Of a stretch of DNA of 64,000 bases, positions 26,050-33,975 are shown piece after piece (within the stretch, counting starts at the first letter, position 1; every line of letters begins with the position of its first letter). The notes under the pieces were generated by a model. That model was not told the origin of the DNA. It saw nothing but the letters and a program-made list of their open reading frames with translations, and did not search any database. The DNA is from an uncultured Collinsella sp. (GTDB lineage Bacteria > Actinomycetota > Coriobacteriia > Coriobacteriales > Coriobacteriaceae). The DNA lies in NCBI GenBank assembly GCA_900554645.1, contig USIE01000005.1, positions 4,700 through 68,699 of the forward strand. Direction: 5' to 3'. Both the position numbers and the translations under genes were made by a program.

Positions 26050-27516
26050 ATGCGTATCTACAACAGCGCTACCCATAAAAAGGAAGAGTTCCAGCCCATC
26101 GAGTCCGGCAAGGTCCGCATGTACGTGTGCGGCCCCACGGTCTACGACAACATCCACATCGGCAATGCCCGCACGTTCATTAGCTTTGACGTGATTCGTC
26201 GCTGGCTCATCGCGAGCGGCTACGAGGTCACGTTCGCCCAGAACCTCACCGATGTCGATGACAAGATCATCAAGCGCGCCAACGAGCAGGGCCGTACCGC
26301 CGCCGAGGTTGCGACGGAGTTCTCTGACAAGTTTATCGGCGTCATGCGCGCCGCCAACGTGCTCGATCCCGATGTGCGCCCCCGCGCCACCAAGGAGATC
26401 GGCCCCATGATCGCCATGATTAAGACGCTCATCGAGCAGGGCCACGCTTACGCCGCCGATAACGGCGACGTGTACTTTGCCGTGCGCAGCGATCCCAACT
26501 ATGGCCAGGTCTCGGGCCGCAACATCGACGACCTTATGGTTGGCGCACGCATTGAGGAGAACGAGGACAAGAACGACCCGCTCGACTTTGCCCTGTGGAA
26601 GGCCGCCAAGCCCGGCGAGCCCAGCTGGCCGAGCCCTTGGGGCGAGGGTCGTCCCGGTTGGCACACCGAGTGCGCCGCCATGGTGCATCGCTACCTGGGT
26701 ACTCCGATCGACATCCACGGCGGCGGCTCCGACCTTGCCTTCCCGCATCACGAGAACGAGTGCGCCCAGGCCACCTGCGCCTGGCACCAGGGCTTCTCCA
26801 ACACCTGGATGCACACGGGCATGCTGCTGGTTGACGGCGAGAAGATGTCCAAGTCGCTCGGAAACTTCTTTACGCTGGCCGAGGTGCTCGAGCAGCACTC
26901 TGCCGCGGCCCTGCGCCTGTTGATGCTGCAGACGAGCTATCGCTCGCCGCTCGACTTTTCTTGGGAGCGCCTGGAGGGTGCCGAGAACTCGCTCACGCGT
27001 ATTGCCGGTACGGTCGAGAACCTTCGTTGGGCTGCGAACCATGCGACGGCCGATGCCGATGCGGCTGCCGCCGAGGCGTTTGCCGCCAAGGCCGCCGAGA
27101 CCCGCGCCGCCTTTAAGGAGTGCATGGACGACGACTTTAACACCGCCGGTGCCATGGGTGCTGTCTTTGGCTTTGTCACCGAGTGCAATCAGTATCTGGA
27201 GCAGGCGGGCGATGCTGCCGACAAGGCCGCAGTCCTGGCTGCCGCCGATACGCTGGCCGAGCTGCTCGATACGTTTGGCGTTGAGCTTCCCGAGCCCAAG
27301 GTCGAGTTGCCGCTGGGCCTGCTGGGCGTTGCCGCCGGTTTGGTTGCCTACACGGGCGACGACGTGGACGAGGCCGCTGCCAAGATTCTCGAGGCTCGTG
27401 CCGAGGCTCGTGCCGCCAAGAACTGGGATCTGGCAGATGCCATCCGCGATCAGCTCAAGGACCTGGGCCTGACGATTGAAGATACCGCCGCCGGCACTCG
27501 TATCAAATCTCTCTAA
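26050..27516 (+). CDS. cysS: Cysteinyl-tRNA synthetase
   Basis: The 488-residue class I enzyme shows CGPTVYDNIHIGNART (zinc-ligand Cys plus HIGH-type motif), WHTECAAM, the HHENECAQ zinc site and KMSKSLGNFF. It starts 3 bp after ispF with AAGGAG inside the ispF end. The C-terminal alanine-rich helical domain is complete. The gene is followed by two adjacent hairpin repeats rather than a normal terminator. Confidence 0.96.
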   Translation: MRIYNSATHKKEEFQPIESGKVRMYVCGPTVYDNIHIGNARTFISFDVIRRWLIASGYEVTFAQNLTDVDDKIIKRANEQGRTAAEVATEFSDKFIGVMRAANVLDPDVRPRATKEIGPMIAMIKTLIEQGHAYAADNGDVYFAVRSDPNYGQVSGRNIDDLMVGARIEENEDKNDPLDFALWKAAKPGEPSWPSPWGEGRPGWHTECAAMVHRYLGTPIDIHGGGSDLAFPHHENECAQATCAWHQGFSNTWMHTGMLLVDGEKMSKSLGNFFTLAEVLEQHSAAALRLLMLQTSYRSPLDFSWERLEGAENSLTRIAGTVENLRWAANHATADADAAAAEAFAAKAAETRAAFKECMDDDFNTAGAMGAVFGFVTECNQYLEQAGDAADKAAVLAAADTLAELLDTFGVELPEPKVELPLGLLGVAAGLVAYTGDDVDEAAAKILEARAEARAAKNWDLADAIRDQLKDLGLTIEDTAAGTRIKSL

Positions 27517-27522
27517 TCCCCG

Positions 27523-27624
27523 CGGGTTTCCCAAGCACCCGACCTTGCCGTTCAAACCGTCGCTCGCGTACTCAAGTACGCGTCGCTCCTCTTTCACGGT
27601 AATCTCGGGCACTTGGAAAACCCG
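27523..27624. repeat. Structured ~100-bp hairpin element (family F, copy 1)
   Basis: The outer arm CGGGTTTCCCAAGCACCCGA pairs imperfectly with the far end (CTCGGGCACTTGGAAAACCCG in reverse). A conserved internal part follows, TTCAAACCGTCGC then the hairpin GCGTAC-TCAA-GTACGC then GTCGCTCCTCTTTC. It lies 7 bp after the cysS stop. Confidence 0.85.
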
Positions 27625-27625
27625 T

Positions 27626-27730
27626 ACCGACCGCCCGAGCCACGGCACCTTGCCTTTCAATCGTCGGGCATGACCTCAAGGTCTATGCCCTCCTCTTTCA
27701 AGGCAATCTGCCGCACCTCGGGCGGTCGGT
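27626..27730. repeat. Structured ~105-bp hairpin element (family F, copy 2)
   Basis: This copy starts one base after copy 1. Its outer stem is a different but perfect 14-bp pair (ACCGACCGCCCGAG / CTCGGGCGGTCGGT). The internal TTTCAATCGTCG and TCCTCTTTCA strings and the TCAA loop are kept, while the inner stem is a new sequence (GGGCATGACC / GGTC-ATGCCC). It ends 40 bp before the rlmB start. Confidence 0.85.
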
Positions 27731-27771
27731 CTATTTGTTTCGTTTGATAGTTGTATTTAGGAGGTCGCTTT

Positions 27772-28686
27772 ATGGCCGACAATCGCAAGCGTGCATCGCG
27801 TGGAGGCAAGCAGGCTGCTTCTGGCTCGCGTTCGATTCGCCGCAATGACCGCGCTGCCGCTCCCAAGGGCCAGCGCGATCGCACCCAGGCCGCACGTCCG
27901 CAGCGCGATCGCAACCGCGACGCTGTCCAGACTCCCAAGGGCGAGTTTATCGAAGGTCGTCGTGCTGCCGCCGAGGCGCTACGCACTGGTTTTCCCATCA
28001 AGTGCGCGCTCATTGTCGAGGGCGGGGAGCGCGATGCCGCCTTGTCGCGCCTGGTCGACGACCTCAACGCCGCGGGCGTCCGCATTAAGTATGTGCCGCG
28101 CGCGCAGCTCGACGCACTGTCGAGCCATGGCGCTCATCAGGGCATCGCACTCGAGGTTGGCAACTTCCCCTATGCTGATGTCGCCGATATTCTCGACCGC
28201 GCCGGCGACGGTCCGGCGCTTGTCGTCGTGCTCGACCATGTGACCGACGACGGCAACTTTGGCGCCATTGTGCGCTCCGCCGAGGTCGTGGGCGCGGCCG
28301 GCGTCGTCATCGCCAACAAGCGTGCCGCCGGCGTGACCGTGGGCAGCTACAAGACCTCGGCCGGTGCTGTCATGCATCTGCCTATCGCGCAGGTTCCCAA
28401 TATTGCCCGTGCACTCGATGACCTCAAGGCCGCTGGTTTTTGGGTGGGCGGTGCTTCCGAGCACGCCGAGGGCAGTTGCTGGGATGCTTCCTTCGAAGGT
28501 CGCGTGGCGCTCGTCATGGGCTCCGAGGGCGACGGCATCTCACGCCTGGTGCTCGAGAAATGCGACTTTTTGACCAAGCTTCCCCAGCGCGGCATGACCG
28601 AGAGTCTCAATGTGGCCCAGGCGACCACCGCGCTGTGCTTTGAGTGGCTGCGCCGCAATGCCGGCGAGCTTATGGGGGAGGAGTAG
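27772..28686 (+). CDS. rlmB: 23S rRNA (guanosine-2'-O-)-methyltransferase RlmB (SpoU family)
   Basis: The 304-residue protein has a basic, probably disordered N-terminus (residues 1-60), a substrate-binding domain (EFIEGRRAAAEAL), and the SPOUT knot with LDHVTDDGNFGAIVRSAEVVGAAGV, ALVMGSEGDGI and the C-terminal ESLNVAQATTALCFEW. RlmB methylates G2251 of 23S rRNA. TAGGAGGT lies 6 bp before the ATG at 27772. The next gene starts 3 bp after its stop. Confidence 0.93.
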   Translation: MADNRKRASRGGKQAASGSRSIRRNDRAAAPKGQRDRTQAARPQRDRNRDAVQTPKGEFIEGRRAAAEALRTGFPIKCALIVEGGERDAALSRLVDDLNAAGVRIKYVPRAQLDALSSHGAHQGIALEVGNFPYADVADILDRAGDGPALVVVLDHVTDDGNFGAIVRSAEVVGAAGVVIANKRAAGVTVGSYKTSAGAVMHLPIAQVPNIARALDDLKAAGFWVGGASEHAEGSCWDASFEGRVALVMGSEGDGISRLVLEKCDFLTKLPQRGMTESLNVAQATTALCFEWLRRNAGELMGEE

Positions 28687-28689
28687 CGC

Positions 28690-29367
28690 ATGTCCAAGAA
28701 GAACCGCGCCAAGTCCAAGGCCAAGCGCTTTGGCGAGGGCTCGGCCAAGCCGATTGTCTCGGCCGCGACCTACGGCGTGGGCGGCAATGCGTTTGCGCAG
28801 GCTATCGCCGACCCAGTCTCGACGGTGCACTCCAACAAGCCCGAGCTGCTGGTGGTCGACGGTTACAACGTGATCCACTGCACGCCGCGCTACGAAAAGC
28901 TCGTCTACGACCATTCCGACGATCCGTATTCCAGCGACGTCCACGATATGGCGCGCACCGCCCTCATCAACGATGTTGCGGCGTTTGCCCAGGGCCGTTA
29001 CGAGGCCGTGATCGTGTTCGACGGCGCGGGCAACATCTCCAGCGAGCGTCCCAACCTGCCGGCGCGTGGCGTGCGCATCGAGTTCTCGCCGACCGGTGTT
29101 TCGGCAGATACCGTGGTGCAGAAGCTCTGCATCGAGGCACGCGAGGAAGGCCGCGCGTGCTCCGTGGTATCGAGCGACGGTACGATCCAGGCCGTTGTCA
29201 TGGGTAAGGGCGTTACGCGCATCTCGAGCCGCATGCTGGTGGACGAGATCAAACAGATCGATAACGACGTTCACGAGGCAGAGGAAGCTCCGCAGATCAA
29301 GATGACTCTGGGCAGTCGCCTGAGCCCCGATGCCCTGGCCAAGCTCAAGGCCCTGCGCGGGAGGTAG
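28690..29367 (+). CDS. YacP-like NYN-domain ribonuclease
   Basis: The 225-residue protein has a lysine-rich N-terminus and an NYN/PIN-like domain from residue about 50 (LLVVDGYNVIHC, VIVFDGAGN, VVSSDGTIQ), whose aspartates form a metal site. Bacillus YacP (Rae1) of this family cuts mRNA on the ribosome. The rlmB-yacP pairing is the same as in Bacillus. Its substrate here is inferred. Confidence 0.85.
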   Translation: MSKKNRAKSKAKRFGEGSAKPIVSAATYGVGGNAFAQAIADPVSTVHSNKPELLVVDGYNVIHCTPRYEKLVYDHSDDPYSSDVHDMARTALINDVAAFAQGRYEAVIVFDGAGNISSERPNLPARGVRIEFSPTGVSADTVVQKLCIEAREEGRACSVVSSDGTIQAVVMGKGVTRISSRMLVDEIKQIDNDVHEAEEAPQIKMTLGSRLSPDALAKLKALRGR

Positions 29368-29394
29368 GGAAGTTGGCGGGGCAATGCTGCCTCG

Positions 29395-30735
29395 CTAACT
29401 CCATTCAGCGATGTCGATCATTCTTTCGAGGCGCCACGTTAGCGCCTCTTTTAGATATGGCAGCCTTGCCGTGAGCGCGTCGTTTCTGGAAAGAATCTCG
29501 ATTGCCTCGTCAACGAAGCCTTCGAGTTTGTCGCCGTCAAACCAGCCCATGTCCTCGACGAGCAACATTTGTTTGGCGGGGCTTGAATGAAATTGTGCGC
29601 TGGTAAAACTGTGCTCTCCCGCCCTAAGCTCCTCTAGTGATATGTTGCACCAGAGCGATGAGCCCGAATCGAAGATGGGGGCAGGTCTGCAGGCTTGCGT
29701 GTTTACGTTTCGCACGAGGCCGAAGTTGCGCCAATGACGATCGTAGTTGGCAATGATGTCGTCACATACGATCATGCGGTCAAGGGCATCCTTGACGCCT
29801 GTCACCCCGAGCTCCTCGCAGTTTGCTACATATCGCTCGTAGTCGGTTAGCCGTTCATCTGCGTTTGCGTGCTGGTTTACATAGAATGCAGGGACATACT
29901 CTTCTTCATCAGTTAAGAAGACATCGCATGTGCTCAGGGCGGAAGTGCCCGTGCCCTCGAGCGAGTAAGGCACATAATCGCAGGCGTTTAGAATGCGACG
30001 GTGGAGCGCGGTCGCCACCAGCTCGTTATAAGGTTCCTGGTCCAGGTGCGCTCCTGCCTTATGCAGAATTCGACGTTCGCCCTCGCACGTCCAGTACTTT
30101 TGAAGATTGCCGTCCGAGGTGTTATCGGGCTTTGCGGCAGCCGCTTTTCCCTCTGGGGCAAAGGGTGCAATGGACAGTGAGACGTCATCAAAGGCGTTAT
30201 TGAAGAAGTTGATATCCTCCCAGGTGAGACCGGAACCTTGGGGCCTAATCCAATACTGGTCGGATAAGGAGAGGCCGAGATTTCGCTGGACGAGTTCATC
30301 GGGAACATCGACTGCGGCTTCTGCAAGCAGGGAGGCTAGCCCAATGCGTGCGAGCGGGATACCGCGGCCGCGCCACCAGATGCGGAAGGAGTCGAGCGAT
30401 ATGGGGCTATTAGGGCCAAATACTCCAATAGGGGCGTGGGCGTAATCGATGTCGGCACCGATGTGGGTAAAGTCTTTTCGCGATGTGCTGTAGACCAGCT
30501 GAGCGACTTCGTACGTGCGGTTCATGAGGGTGAACGCGATCTCGCTCTTACCGTGGCCGCGGCGGGGACGTCCCCCCGTTTTGGTCACAGAGCGGAGTCG
30601 CGTGTCGACGCTGTCTTTGTCGATGAGCCATACACCAGAAGCCTTGCGGGCATCAAGTGCTCCGTTTTTTATGAGCTCCTGCACCCTGCGCGGAGTGATG
30701 CCGAGCAGCTCGGCGGCTTCTTTGGTAGTAAGCAT
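29395..30735 (-). CDS. HTH domain fused to a HipA-like kinase domain
   Basis: The 446-residue protein begins with a MerR/excisionase-type winged helix (MLTTKEAAELLGITPRRVQELIKNG, residues 1-45) and continues into a HipA/CtkA-like kinase. The kinase part has TSDGNLQKYW (about residue 205), the catalytic loop NYDRHWRNFG (about 330) and the metal-binding IFDSGSSLW (about 355). It thus looks like toxin and DNA-binding part in one chain. I start at the ATG at 30735 (GAAGGG upstream); a TTG at 30777 would run through the inverted repeat. It converges on the NYN gene and no separate antitoxin gene is next to it. Function is inferred from domains. Confidence 0.8.
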   Translation of the reverse strand: MLTTKEAAELLGITPRRVQELIKNGALDARKASGVWLIDKDSVDTRLRSVTKTGGRPRRGHGKSEIAFTLMNRTYEVAQLVYSTSRKDFTHIGADIDYAHAPIGVFGPNSPISLDSFRIWWRGRGIPLARIGLASLLAEAAVDVPDELVQRNLGLSLSDQYWIRPQGSGLTWEDINFFNNAFDDVSLSIAPFAPEGKAAAAKPDNTSDGNLQKYWTCEGERRILHKAGAHLDQEPYNELVATALHRRILNACDYVPYSLEGTGTSALSTCDVFLTDEEEYVPAFYVNQHANADERLTDYERYVANCEELGVTGVKDALDRMIVCDDIIANYDRHWRNFGLVRNVNTQACRPAPIFDSGSSLWCNISLEELRAGEHSFTSAQFHSSPAKQMLLVEDMGWFDGDKLEGFVDEAIEILSRNDALTARLPYLKEALTWRLERMIDIAEWS

Positions 30736-30745
30736 CGCGAAACCC

Positions 30746-30806
30746 TTCGCCAGAACGAATAGTTTTATATATAGCAATTGTAATTAAAACTATTCGTTCT
30801 GGCGAA
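30746..30806. promoter_or_regulatory. Perfect 22-bp inverted repeat upstream of the HTH-HipA gene
   Basis: The arms 30746-30767 and 30785-30806 (TTCGCCAGAACGAATAGTTT plus TA) are exact complements around a 17-bp AT-rich spacer. Read on the minus strand the spacer and inner arm contain TTGCTATATATAAAA, a likely core promoter. The site starts 10 bp before the gene and is a strong candidate autoregulatory operator. Confidence 0.8.
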
Positions 30807-30900
30807 TGGTTTTAAGATTGAGGGCGCACTGACAGAAATGAACGGGCCTGGTACGCGTTGTTGCTGGATTTTGCATATTTGTATAACGCCGTGCGGCCTG

Positions 30901-30929
30901 TTGCGCCCCGTCCGCAATTCCTTTATTCT
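30901..30929 (+). promoter_or_regulatory. Predicted promoter of tRNA-Thr (TGT)
   Basis: TTGCGC and TATTCT are separated by 17 bp, 30 bp before the tRNA. Confidence 0.5.
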
Positions 30930-30959
30930 TAACTGGCTTCGCGTGAAAGCGCCAAGTGT

Positions 30960-31034
30960 GCCAGTGTGGCGCAACGGTAGCGCAACTGATTTGTAATCAG
31001 TGGGTTGCAGGTTCGATTCCTGTCACTGGCTCCA
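30960..31034 (+). tRNA. tRNA-Thr (TGT)
   Basis: The acceptor GCCAGTG/CACTGGC, anticodon stem CTGAT/ATCAG with loop TTGTA and anticodon TGT, and T arm GGTTCGATTCC all fold. CCA is encoded. A terminator follows. Confidence 0.95.
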
Positions 31035-31043
31035 TGAGAGTTT

Positions 31044-31078
31044 CGGGCTCTGTTCCCTTGTGGGACAGGGCCCGTTTC
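31044..31078 (+). terminator. Terminator after tRNA-Thr
   Basis: CGGGCTCTGTTCCC pairs with GGGACAGGGCCCG and is followed by TTTCTATTT. Confidence 0.7.
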
Positions 31079-31128
31079 TATTTATGTCGATAAGTCAGCG
31101 TGTTTGGCGCCAACCGAGCTTCAGGTTT

Positions 31129-31344
31129 GTCTCGATTCGCAACACGAGTGGGCTGAAGACCTTCCTTATAGTTACAGATCGAGACATTGCCAAGGGACGG
31201 CCGATAACATCTCGATCTGTAACACGAAGAGGCTGAAAACCGTTCTAGCTGTTACAGAATGAGACGTAAGCTGAGGTCTCTGCGAAACATCTCGATCTGT
31301 AACAGATAGGGAAAAAATGTTCTCTAAATGTTACAGATCGAGAC
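31129..31344. repeat. Tandem hairpin array, ~80-bp period (family A, three units)
   Basis: Units at 31129-31185, 31210-31265 and 31290-31344 each begin TCTCGATCTGTAACA (first unit TCTCGATTCGCAACA) and end with its complement (TGTTACAGATCGAGA). The centre is a related GGCTGAAAACC-like sequence. Each pair of units is separated by 24 bp of unrelated DNA. No gene is visible. Confidence 0.85.
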
Positions 31345-31374
31345 AAAGGCCGGACCGGGTTTAACTGTCGTGAC

Positions 31375-31518
31375 CGAGCGTGGATTATCGGACACACGAG
31401 CGTGGAAAATCTTCCGCCTAGTGAATGAGCGTGGATAATCTGCCACTTTGGATTCGATGGCACGGCAAAGTGGGAGATTATCCACGCTCGATTTCAAACG
31501 GAAGAAAATCCACGCTCG
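31375..31518. repeat. Nested inverted repeat built from GAGCGTGGATAATC (family B)
   Basis: The string GAGCGTGG(A/T)(A/T)(A/T)ATC occurs at 31376, 31398 and 31427, and its complement at 31477 and 31505. Segments 31397-31450 and 31466-31518 form a large imperfect hairpin (outer 20 bp with three mismatches, inner 25 bp with two) around a 15-bp loop. Confidence 0.85.
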
Positions 31519-31754
31519 ATTTTGCCTGGGAAGAGCAATCTTCTGTCTGGGCAGCCCCGATCTCGACCTATATATAGGTGCAAATGAGTCGTTATCGAAG
31601 TAATATTCTGCAGGCTCACTCCACTGCACAAAAGTGTTACCTCGGGAAACGTCACCTCAGTATCCAAAACCACCGTCCTTCATATCCAAACTCAACAAAC
31701 CCGCAGGTCATGGCTGTATAGATACGCCCGGAACCGTGTATCTAGAGGTTTTCG
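31519..31754. other. Intergenic remainder before the tRNA cluster
   Basis: I see no gene here. A 14-bp palindrome ACCTATATATAGGT lies at 31566-31579. The rest has no recognised feature. Confidence 0.4.
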
Positions 31755-31784
31755 TTGACAGCCCCCAAGGTTGCATCGTATTAT
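31755..31784 (+). promoter_or_regulatory. Predicted promoter of the tRNA-Tyr/Thr/Met-tuf transcript
   Basis: TTGACA at 31755 and TATTAT at 31779 are 18 bp apart, about 65 bp before tRNA-Tyr. This is close to the sigma-70 consensus. Confidence 0.75.
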
Positions 31785-31846
31785 CTTTTTCGTTCGCGGG
31801 GGCGGCGGTCCAAAAGACCAAAGGACCTGCGGATACTTGAACGATT

Positions 31847-31928
31847 GGGAGTTTGCCCGAGTGGTTAATGGGGACGGGCTGTAAACCCGTTGGCTCTGCC
31901 TACATAGGTTCGAATCCTATAGCTCCCA
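31847..31928 (+). tRNA. tRNA-Tyr (GTA)
   Basis: A long-variable-arm tRNA with acceptor GGGAGTT/AGCTCCC and anticodon stem ACGGG/CCCGT around the loop CTGTAAA (anticodon GTA). No CCA is encoded. Confidence 0.93.
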
Positions 31929-31938
31929 CCCGTCAAGT

Positions 31939-32014
31939 GCCTGTATAGCTCAGTCGGTAGAGCACTTCGTTGGTAACGAAGAGGTCACCAGTTCAAGTCT
32001 GGTTGCAGGCTCCA
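31939..32014 (+). tRNA. tRNA-Thr (GGT)
   Basis: The acceptor GCCTGTA/TGCAGGC, anticodon stem CTTCG/CGAAG and loop TTGGTAA (anticodon GGT) fold. CCA is encoded. Confidence 0.95.
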
Positions 32015-32017
32015 TCC

Positions 32018-32094
32018 GGCGGTGTAGCTCAGTTGGTTAGAGCACACGGTTCATACCCGTGGCGTCACTGGTTCGAATCCAGTCACCGCTACCA
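32018..32094 (+). tRNA. tRNA-Met (CAT), elongator type
   Basis: The acceptor GGCGGTG/CACCGCT (first pair G-U) and anticodon stem CACGG/CCGTG around TTCATAC (CAT) fold. The paired acceptor start argues for the elongator rather than initiator form. CCA is encoded. Confidence 0.9.
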
Positions 32095-32103
32095 TAGGTA
32101 ACA

Positions 32104-32136
32104 CGGTGGCTTCTCAATAGTATGTTGAGAGGCCAC
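32104..32136 (+). promoter_or_regulatory. Hairpin between tRNA-Met and tuf
   Basis: GTGGCTTCTCAA pairs with TTGAGAGGCCAC (one bulge). There is no T run, so it is more likely an RNA processing or stability element between the tRNAs and tuf than a terminator. Confidence 0.5.
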
Positions 32137-32190
32137 TATGGTATAAAGGCAAAGTCCCGTCCGGGGACGACCTGTTAAGAGGAGGGCTTT

Positions 32191-33381
32191 ATGGCCAAAG
32201 AGAAGTTTGAGCGCACTAAGCCGCATGTTAACATCGGCACCATTGGTCACGTCGACCACGGCAAGACCACGCTGACCGCTGCCATCACCAAGGTTCTCTC
32301 CGAGACCGAGGGCTGCAAGGCTGACTTCACTGCGTTCGAGAACATCGACAAGGCTCCCGAGGAGCGCGAGCGCGGCATTACGATTTCCGTCTCCCACGTT
32401 GAGTACGAGACCGCTGCCCGTCACTACGCTCACGTTGACTGCCCGGGCCACGCTGACTACGTCAAGAACATGATCTCCGGCGCTGCTCAGATGGACGGCG
32501 CTATCCTGGTCATCGCTGCTACCGACGGCCCCATGGCTCAGACCCGCGAGCACATCCTGCTCGCCCGTCAGGTCGGCGTTCCCTACATCGTCGTCTTCCT
32601 GAACAAGTGCGACATGGTCGACGATGACGAGCTCATCGACCTCGTCGAGATGGAGACCCGTGAGCTCCTCTCCGAGTACGATTTCCCCGGCGACGACATC
32701 CCCGTCATCCGTGGCTCCGCTCTGGGCGCTCTCGAGGGCGACGCCAAGTGGATGGACGCCATTCGCGAGCTCATGAAGGCCGTCGACGAGTACATCCCGA
32801 CGCCTGCTCGTAACAACGACCTCCCGTTCCTGATGGCCGTTGAGGACGTTATGACCATCTCCGGCCGTGGTACCGTTGCTACTGGCCGTGTCGAGCGCGG
32901 TGAGCTCAAGCTCAACGAGCCCGTCGAGATCGTCGGCATCAAGGATACCCAGAACACCGTCGTTACCGGTATCGAGATGTTCCGTAAGTCCATGGACTTC
33001 TGCGAGGCTGGCGACAACGTCGGTCTGCTGCTCCGCGGCATCAAGCGTGAGGACATCGAGCGCGGCCAGGTTCTCTGCAAGCCCGGTTCGGTTACCCCGC
33101 ACACCAAGTTCACCGGCGAGATCTACGTTCTGACCAAGGAGGAGGGCGGCCGTCACACCCCGTTCTTCGATGGTTATCGTCCTCAGTTCTACTTCCGTAC
33201 CACCGACGTTACCGGTACGGTCAAGCTCCCCGAGGGCACCGAGATGGCTATGCCTGGTGACCACATTACCATCGAGGGCGACCTCATCCACCCGATCGCC
33301 ATGGAGGAGGGCCTGCGCTTCGCTATCCGCGAGGGTGGCCACACCGTCGGTTCGGGCATCGTCTCCACGATCATTGAGTAA
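32191..33381 (+). CDS. tuf: Elongation factor Tu
   Basis: The 396-residue GTPase delivers aminoacyl-tRNA to the ribosome. GHVDHGKTT (G1), DCPGHADYV (G3), NKCDMVD (G4) and the three-domain length are normal. AAGAGGAGG precedes the ATG. Codons are strongly biased, as expected for a very highly expressed gene. It is probably co-transcribed with the three tRNAs upstream, a linkage also seen in other bacteria. Confidence 0.98.
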   Translation: MAKEKFERTKPHVNIGTIGHVDHGKTTLTAAITKVLSETEGCKADFTAFENIDKAPEERERGITISVSHVEYETAARHYAHVDCPGHADYVKNMISGAAQMDGAILVIAATDGPMAQTREHILLARQVGVPYIVVFLNKCDMVDDDELIDLVEMETRELLSEYDFPGDDIPVIRGSALGALEGDAKWMDAIRELMKAVDEYIPTPARNNDLPFLMAVEDVMTISGRGTVATGRVERGELKLNEPVEIVGIKDTQNTVVTGIEMFRKSMDFCEAGDNVGLLLRGIKREDIERGQVLCKPGSVTPHTKFTGEIYVLTKEEGGRHTPFFDGYRPQFYFRTTDVTGTVKLPEGTEMAMPGDHITIEGDLIHPIAMEEGLRFAIREGGHTVGSGIVSTIIE

Positions 33382-33408
33382 ATTAGCTCTTTGATATAGC
33401 TGACTTAG

Positions 33409-33444
33409 AGAACCCGGCACTTATATGGGTGCCGGGTTCTTTTC
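33409..33444 (+). terminator. Intrinsic terminator after tuf
   Basis: AGAACCCGGCAC pairs with GTGCCGGGTTCT and is followed by TTTTCT. Confidence 0.85.
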
Positions 33445-33585
33445 TGCAATGGATATTGAGCCGTTGCTGGTGTCGAGAGGATCGATAATGGTCCTGGATG
33501 CACCGTCGATTAGCTCTCGATGGCTTCATTGATGTGTTCCAAATATGAATGGATCCACCGAGAACCAATTGACTCGAGGTTTTCA

Positions 33586-33614
33586 TTGACAGCACTTACG
33601 TGGAGCTGATAAAG
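33586..33614 (+). promoter_or_regulatory. Predicted promoter for rpmG-secE-nusG
   Basis: TTGACA at 33586 and ATAAAG at 33609 are 17 bp apart (GATAAA with 16 is an alternative), about 45 bp upstream of rpmG. Confidence 0.65.
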
Positions 33615-33660
33615 TAACAACTCGTGCCCGTACGGGGCGGAAATGAAAGGTTCAGGATAC

Positions 33661-33810
33661 ATGCGTACTCTAGTTACTCTTGCGTGCACTGAGTGCAAGC
33701 GCCGCAACTATACGACCACCAAGAACAAGTCGACCATGCCTGATCGTATGGAGATCAAGAAGTATTGCCCCTGGTGCCGTCACCACACGCTGCACAAAGA
33801 GACTCGCTAG
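33661..33810 (+). CDS. rpmG: 50S ribosomal protein L33
   Basis: The 49-residue product reads [19 protein letters not shown] at its start and ends HHTLHKETR. It has two CxxC pairs (CTEC and CPWC), so this is the zinc-binding form of L33. AAAGGTTCAGG lies before the ATG. It sits before tRNA-Trp and secE, as in many bacteria. Confidence 0.95.
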   Translation: MRTLVTLACTECKRRNYTTTKNKSTMPDRMEIKKYCPWCRHHTLHKETR

Positions 33811-33823
33811 TCTCTAGTCACAT

Positions 33824-33899
33824 ACGCCAGTAGTTCAATTGGTAGAGCATCGGTCTCCAAAACCGAGTGTTGAGGGTTCGAGTCCTTCCTGGCGTGCCA
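33824..33899 (+). tRNA. tRNA-Trp (CCA)
   Basis: The acceptor ACGCCAG/CTGGCGT and anticodon stem TCGGT/ACCGA around CTCCAAA (anticodon CCA) fold. An encoded CCA follows the G discriminator. It lies between rpmG and secE, a common arrangement. Confidence 0.95.
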
Positions 33900-33975
33900 G
33901 TCATTATTCCGTAAGCTCCCACTTGGGGGCTTACGGTTTACTCATGTATAAGCGCATTGCGCGGAGGTAACCCAA

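Noticed and set aside
31129..31344. Array A as a CRISPR array
   Set aside because: Repeats are 55-57 bp and strongly palindromic, only three units and two spacers exist, and no cas genes lie in the window.
31375..31518. The TTATCCAC-containing repeats as a replication origin
   Set aside because: The strings lack the final A of the DnaA box consensus, no dnaA, dnaN or AT-rich unwinding region is next to them, and they form a palindrome instead of scattered boxes.
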